NCBI GenBank assembly: GCA_036346225.1
Contig: JARFIW010000170.1
Span: 5,642,501 to 5,706,500 of the forward strand
DNA length: 64,000 nucleotides
Direction of reading: 5' to 3'
Origin: Platerodrilus igneus
Taxonomy: Eukaryota; Arthropoda; Insecta; Coleoptera; Lycidae
Part shown: one piece after another, positions 59,840 to 64,000 of the stretch
Position numbering within the stretch: the first letter of the stretch is position 1
How the letters are laid out: each line of letters opens with the position of its first letter
The notes under the pieces: generated by a model
Databases searched by the model: none
Told to the model about the DNA's origin: nothing
What the model saw: the letters and a program-made list of their open reading frames with translations, nothing else
Made by a program: the position numbers and the translations under genes

Positions 59840-59998
59840 ACAGGGTGTTCAATGTTTGCTTTTTGCATAATTTGCGAATTACGTACTTTTCATAATAAAA
59901 TTGTTTAGTTTTCTAGCTTGTAGTATTATTTACAAGTAGTGTGCGGCCCTCATAACTCCATATACCCCTAAATAACCCTATTATCATAGTAATATATA
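59840..59998 (+). mobile_element. Half copy of the snap-back MITE
   Basis: It starts ACAGGGTGTTCAATG and follows the left arm at 48698 (GCGAATTACGTACTTTTCAT, TAGTTTTCT, CGGCCCTCATAACTCC, TATACCCCTAAATAACC). It then stops at the AT-rich centre with no second arm. Confidence 0.65.
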
Positions 59999-60029
59999 CA
60001 GAATAAGTCAAAAATCGTAACGTAAGAGA

Positions 60030-60110
60030 AATGGAGGAGTGACGTATAAACTGACGGATGACAAACGTGATGTAAAAAAATGACGAATGACAGATGTGAC
60101 GGAAGAAAGA
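60030..60110 (+). repeat. Short degenerate TGACG-rich repeat
   Basis: Irregular repetition of GTGACGTA/GATGACAAACGTGATG-like words. Confidence 0.35.
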
Positions 60111-60479
60111 GAGCAATGGTCCATGTCGCAGGCTAAAAATAGCCAGTAGAATAAAACTTTTATCTAGGTTAGATATGAAATGAAAAAGCAATGCGGCGCT
60201 ATGAGGTGTTCCATAAAAAGACGTCCCATGCAAAACGCTCGTAAAGAGGCGTTCCATAAGGAAACGTTGTGTCCAAATAAACACATTCCTCTACTAACAC
60301 TCATACTACCGTTATATATAAAACGAGGATGATCTGATAATAGTGAAGCATCTTTCTGGTAATGATCATCTTCACCGAAGTTATAATAAAATTGCTTGCA
60401 ATTTACAACTACGCTCATGCGTTCAATACGCTGTTTCTGCACGACTGAGGGGTTGGCATACTGTTGGGATGTTGGTGAC

Positions 60480-60815
60480 AGGCGCACCGCCCGTTTGTTC
60501 ATGTGCAGACACGCCGACCGTTTTTTCTCAATTTCATCACTCAAACGCTGCATTGAGTCTCCATAATACTCGCCGTTGATTGTTTTTTCTTTTTAAAGGT
60601 AATCAATAAAAATTATTTACGCGCATGCAAAAAAATTTCGATTTCCTTAGAGCCGATTTTTCCATTTCAGTCCATTGTTGTGACTGTTGCTTCGTTTCAA
60701 GTGCGAAGTGAAGCAAAAACTCAGTTTTTTGAGGTGAAACTTTGTCAAACACGACTGAAATTCGTAAAGATACTGCTTTTGATCCAAGATGAGTGATCGC
60801 GGCACCCATCTTGCG
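60480..60815 (-). pseudogene. Mariner transposase relic
   Basis: On the minus strand a 68-residue frame contains ALETKQQSQQW, matching the mariner motif PE.KQQS.QW that follows the first catalytic aspartate. After a frame break, TINGEYYGDSMQRLSDEIEK and KR match the conserved TIN.EYY...L..L...I..KR segment. The expected HDNAP motif with the second aspartate is not recognisable downstream, where the frame reads NKRAVRLSPTSQQ. Terminal repeats were not found, so this is a fragment of an element different from the one at 5735. Confidence 0.7.
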
Positions 60816-61086
60816 CAGAGCTATTCATGTCAAAATTTTCAATCAATATGCAATATACGGCACCTGGCCGATTTGGTATGCCTTACTTTTATGACAAGTT
60901 AAGACTCGTCTACTTAATTTTAGTTGCCACTTGCTGCAGATGCACAGATGCCTACTAGATTTTTTGGTGAGTGATTCAAGATAATAAATTTTTCACCTTT
61001 GTGTGAAGATTAGAGCAAAAGCAACAATACAAAGTACACCAAGTGCTGCATTTTTAAAAATGCTATTAAATAGGCATACTTACGTC

Positions 61087-61144
61087 ATGAATAATTTTGC
61101 CTTGCATTGAGAAAACTAATTCGACGCCAGGCAAAATTATTCAT
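61087..61144. repeat. Perfect 16-bp inverted repeat, 26-base loop
   Basis: ATGAATAATTTTGCCT at 61087-61102 pairs exactly with AGGCAAAATTATTCAT at 61129-61144. It lies upstream of the LTR element. It may be a remnant of small transposon ends. Confidence 0.8.
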
Positions 61145-61510
61145 TACCATTTAACTTGGAAACGTATTGGTTTCCGTTGACCAACTTCCTCAATTAGCTT
61201 TCGGAGCAGTATTTTCCGCCGGTGCTAAGTAGGTAATCGGTATTTTTTTTTATTTTCATTATCATACTTGCGTAACTTTCGCTTTCCCAAAATATTACGG
61301 GATAATAGTTTTCGTTGTCCTAAAATATTAGGGGATAATAGTTTACTTTTTTGTAAATATGGAACTACATGAGAGCTATCACCTTTCAGTAAAAATTTCA
61401 AGTCGATATCGTTCAAAATTGCAACTCGACATCTTCAAATATGAGCATTCCTTCTCTCGTAATTGTCCATAATTTGAAAACCTTCAATTTATAGTTTATG
61501 TATGAAATAT

Positions 61511-61764
61511 TGTGGGAGCTTTACGTACTAACGTTGTACCCCTAGCGCAGACGCGAGTAAACGCAGAAGAGGCAGTACGTGACTGGCGATACGATGAAAA
61601 AGACTAGTCGAGGTGAACGTCATGCTTTATGATAATTAGTGTTGGTTGTATTATAATGTAAGCAGGATCAAAAAAGATTATGATCATTGATTATGTTATG
61701 TTCGATTAATAAATCATTAACCTTTGTTGATTTGATTAAAACAAAGTTATAGTAAAATTCCACA
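61511..61764 (+). repeat. Candidate 5' LTR
   Basis: Begins TGTGG and ends CCACA, a perfect 5-base terminal inverted repeat with the canonical TG...CA ends. It lies immediately upstream of a primer-binding-site-like sequence. A GATTAATAAATC stretch near 61708 could hold a polyadenylation signal. The 254-base length is short but within the range of Ty3/gypsy LTRs. The partner LTR is not in the window, so the edges are unproven. Confidence 0.6.
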
Positions 61765-61768
61765 TATT

Positions 61769-61787
61769 TGGGGGCTGAGCCCGGGAT
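61769..61787 (+). promoter_or_regulatory. Primer binding site, tRNA-Pro-like
   Basis: TGGGGGCT...CCGGGAT lies four bases after the LTR. A site complementary to the 3' end of tRNA-Pro reads TGGGGGCTCGTCCGGGAT, so the two ends agree and the middle differs by a few bases including one insertion. It would prime minus-strand DNA synthesis. Confidence 0.55.
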
Positions 61788-62689
61788 TAGCGATTCTTGA
61801 TTGAATTTCGAGCACGCAGGTTCTATATCGCTACGACGTGATAAATAACTCGTTTTACGCCGGCAATGATTAACAATGTGTACTTTTGTGTAAAGAAGTG
61901 AGATAGAAGATTCACCTGTGTTACAATATATAACAGCTGATAGTTAAGAAAAGCCGTTTAGGAAGAATGTTTTGTTTGTGAAAACGAATAAAGAAGAGGC
62001 AGTTCGAATGAATTCAAAATTCACTTACGTAACAGGATAAGGAAGGTAACACTACAGATAATAAGACGAATTAAAGGTGAGTGACCTTGTTTATTTTGTT
62101 ATTATGAAACTGTAATTTTTGTGTAGACGGCCTAATTTTTACAAAGAAGTACTTAGTTCGCATATGATGAGAGTAAATAAATTGGTTCGAATTTGCTTAA
62201 CGGCGTGGACTAATTAATTTCGCACATGACGTTGCTTCCGCATTCAGTTTGAAAAACTTTAAATTGTTTTGATCGGTTGCGATTGTGAACTTTAATTGAT
62301 TTTTAAGACGAACGACGATGTAGTCGACTGATAAGACAATAGCGAAAAGAACTTTAAAAAATGACAGCATTAAAAGAAATACCGAGTATTTTAAATAACA
62401 TAACAGATCTCCCGTTTACGTAATTCGAAAATTTCATAAATTGATTTTTGGTCATGACGGTGATCGAAAAAATCGTAAAAGACTTCGCGAGTTTGGCGGT
62501 TTGATTTCGAAGATGGCTCAGATGAGTACGACACGAAACTGAAATATGCGAATGATCGTCTTTCAACATTTTACGAATCGATTAAGAAACACCAAAAGAC
62601 GAGTTAATTAAAAACATTTGTTTCAGTTTGTTAAGCTTAAACAACTTACCGGAAAACGGTGCAGACAAAAATGAGGACTTGGATGAGGT

Positions 62690-63360
62690 AAATGGTAATT
62701 TTCAGTTTTCAAATAATTTTCGTGATGTTAAAGATTCAATGAAACAATTTGATGGTAGCGATTCTTATCCGATAAAAAATGGATTGAAGATTTAGAAGAT
62801 ATGTCCGAGTTTTTGGTTGGAGCAAACTATACCTTTTTATTTTTGCAAAAAAATCCTTATGTGGATTGGCCAAACTGTTTATTCAAAGTGAAAGAGGCAT
62901 TAAATCGTGGAAGTATTTGAAAGACGCTCTTTTAGATGAATATTCCACACGACTGAATAGCGTACAGTTACATACCATGTTGGCAGGTCGTATGATGAAG
63001 AAAGATGAGAGTATACAAGAATACTTTTTAGTTATGAAAGAATTGGCTAGTAGAGGGAACGTTGTAGACGAAGCACTTATTCAATACGTAATTGGTGGCG
63101 TAAACGACGACCAGAGTAATAAACTTATTCTTTATGGTGCTAAGACGATACGTGGATTTAAGGAGAATCTGAAAATTTATACAGAAGTAAAAGCCAAAAC
63201 GTCAAACTTTCAGTCCCATTCTCAAGACTCTTATAAAAAAGTGTTACCTAAAGATGACTGTAAGTCTGCTTTTAAGCAACCAAACTCACAGAGGTTTAAG
63301 AACCCAACTAGATGCTTTAATTGTGGAGCAAAAGGTCATAAATCTAGTGAATGGGAATGA
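62690..63360 (+). pseudogene. Gag polyprotein, frameshifted
   Basis: The main open frame is 62866-63360 (164 residues). Just upstream, another frame from about 62725 reads DSMKQFDGSDSY and KKWIEDLE, which belong to the same protein, so a frameshift lies between. The middle resembles retroelement capsid regions (SWKYLKDALLDEYSTR, then KKDESIQEYF). Near the end is a zinc knuckle CFNCGAKGHKSSE whose last cysteine position is tryptophan, followed by a stop. Gag would form the particle and bind the element's RNA. This copy is broken in at least two places. Confidence 0.75.
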
Positions 63361-63470
63361 AGTGTTTTAAATGTAGTAAATTTGGGCATAAATCAAACAA
63401 GTGCCAACTTAATAAAGCTGAAAGACGGCTGGAGGTGCCCGTTGTTAATAAGATAACTGCGGTGGTATAA
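63357..63470 (+). pseudogene. Second gag zinc knuckle, shifted frame
   Basis: In the -1 frame relative to the gag frame, CFKCSKFGHKSNKC forms a complete CX2CX4HX4C knuckle, then a basic tail and a stop. The shift coincides with the damaged end of knuckle one. A single-base change could have separated knuckles that were once continuous; a programmed shift is less likely. Confidence 0.65.
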
Positions 63471-63476
63471 AATACA

Positions 63477-63780
63477 ATGCATAAAGAAATTCAAATAAAT
63501 GGTACACGTATTAATGCGTTGATTAATACGGGAAGTTTCGTAAATATAATTAAGTTAGACGTACATAAAAAAATAGGATCACCTTTAAAACGGTCAAGTA
63601 TCAAGTTCAGTGGCTTTGGAAAGCGGAAATTTTGAGTGCAGAATAGGAGTAGACGACGACTACTTCGACACGACGATCTATGTTGTATCAAATGACGTTA
63701 TGGAAGTCGCAGAAATTTTAGGAGACGACCTGTTGAGTCAAGTAGAAGTAACAATAAATCAGAATGGTATTAAAATTTCA
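63477..63780 (+). pseudogene. Retroelement aspartic protease, active-site mutant
   Basis: From ATG 63477 the frame reaches ALINTGSFVNIIK. The catalytic aspartate of the DTGS motif is asparagine here (63525-63527), which would abolish cleavage. A stop near 63633 interrupts it, and the likeness continues in another frame with the late-protease pattern EILGDDLLSQ near 63715-63745. Retropepsins work as dimers and normally need this aspartate. Confidence 0.7.
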
Positions 63781-64000
63781 AAAATATTCAAAGACGATGA
63801 GAAAATAATACGAAGATGTATAAAAATCAATGTTGTTGGCGAACATGAAGTCGACATAGAAAGTGACCTAAATGACGAACTGAGAAGTAAAGTTGAGGCG
63901 ATGATAAAGACTTACATACCCAAAAAAATTAAGACTACGAATGTTGAAATGAAAATTATTGTTAAAGATGAAGAACCTGTTTACTATAGTCCAAGACGTT
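63781..64000 (+). pseudogene. Protease-RT linker and start of reverse transcriptase (partial)
   Basis: An open stretch rich in K, D, E and V leads to EPVYYSPRR at the window edge. In Ty3/gypsy elements this sits at the N-terminus of reverse transcriptase (usually P.......PRR.S). The catalytic core is outside the window, so its state is unknown. Confidence 0.55.

Larger units (their letters stand above)
61511..64000 (+). mobile_element. Ty3/gypsy-type LTR retrotransposon, 5' part
   Basis: The order LTR, primer binding site, gag with zinc knuckles, aspartic protease and the beginning of reverse transcriptase follows on the plus strand to the window edge. Gag precedes protease in separate frames, and the pre-RT segment ends EPVYYSPRR, as is typical at the start of Ty3/gypsy polymerases. 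Frame breaks in gag and protease show this copy is inactive. The 3' part and second LTR lie outside the window. Confidence 0.8.

Noticed and set aside
60343..60579. 78-residue plus-strand frame
   Set aside because: It is antisense to the mariner relic and its continuation on the minus strand.

Overview
The window looks like AT-rich, repeat-dominated nuclear DNA of an animal, most likely an arthropod and probably an insect. The grounds are mariner-type DNA transposons, RTE-like non-LTR retrotransposons, a tRNA-derived SINE with short target duplications, a Ty3/gypsy-type LTR element and many decayed dispersed repeats. I found no intact host protein-coding gene, no rRNA gene and no convincing functional tRNA gene. 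There is nothing operon-like, and nearly every short open frame lies in repeat or is a chance frame. Species cannot be fixed from the sequence.

Layout. 1-3299: AT-rich DNA with an (AT)n tract, a (TAAA)n tract, one member of a dispersed repeat family (here B) and a tRNA-like fragment. 3300-24111: a 7.1-kb unit present two and a half times in direct tandem (3300-10411, 10412-17535, then 17536-19367 plus 23136-24111). Each full unit carries repeat D, a deleted mariner, repeat B, a decayed SINE and the 3' end of a minus-strand LINE. In the third unit 4.3 kb are replaced by a 3.77-kb, extremely AT-rich, G-poor block (19368-23135) that is probably an assembly or base-calling artefact. 23479-27365: the same LINE continues to nearly full length (endonuclease plus reverse transcriptase, minus strand). 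It is interrupted by a 1.02-kb Tc1/mariner-like element with about 260-bp terminal inverted repeats and a TA duplication.

27.4-47 kb: a second, badly decayed plus-strand LINE (27.8-30.3 kb), split by another repeat; dispersed families A, C and F; two inverted copies of a ~0.8-0.95-kb element (G) on either side of a ~95-bp tandem array (34.3-34.96 kb); a retropepsin relic near 40.79 kb; and a possible retroelement integrase tail at 46.1 kb. 47-52 kb: inverted arms of family E about 2.2 kb apart, a snap-back MITE (48.7-49.0 kb) and a foldback element whose loop holds a tRNA-like sequence (50.8-51.2 kb).

52-61 kb: a LINE 3' fragment, four SINE copies (two with 14-bp target duplications), an endonuclease domain of a third LINE split by one of those SINEs, a diverged tandem repeat at 57.6-58.3 kb, half of the snap-back MITE and a minus-strand mariner relic. 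61.5-64 kb: the 5' part of a Ty3/gypsy-type LTR retrotransposon (LTR, primer binding site, gag with zinc knuckles, protease, start of reverse transcriptase) that runs off the window.

The genes do not cooperate in a pathway. The window records successive insertions (mariner into LINE, SINE into LINE, repeat into LINE) followed by a segmental duplication whose breakpoint lies inside a LINE. Similarities between repeat copies were judged by eye. Edges of the decayed families are approximate, to roughly 20-50 bases.
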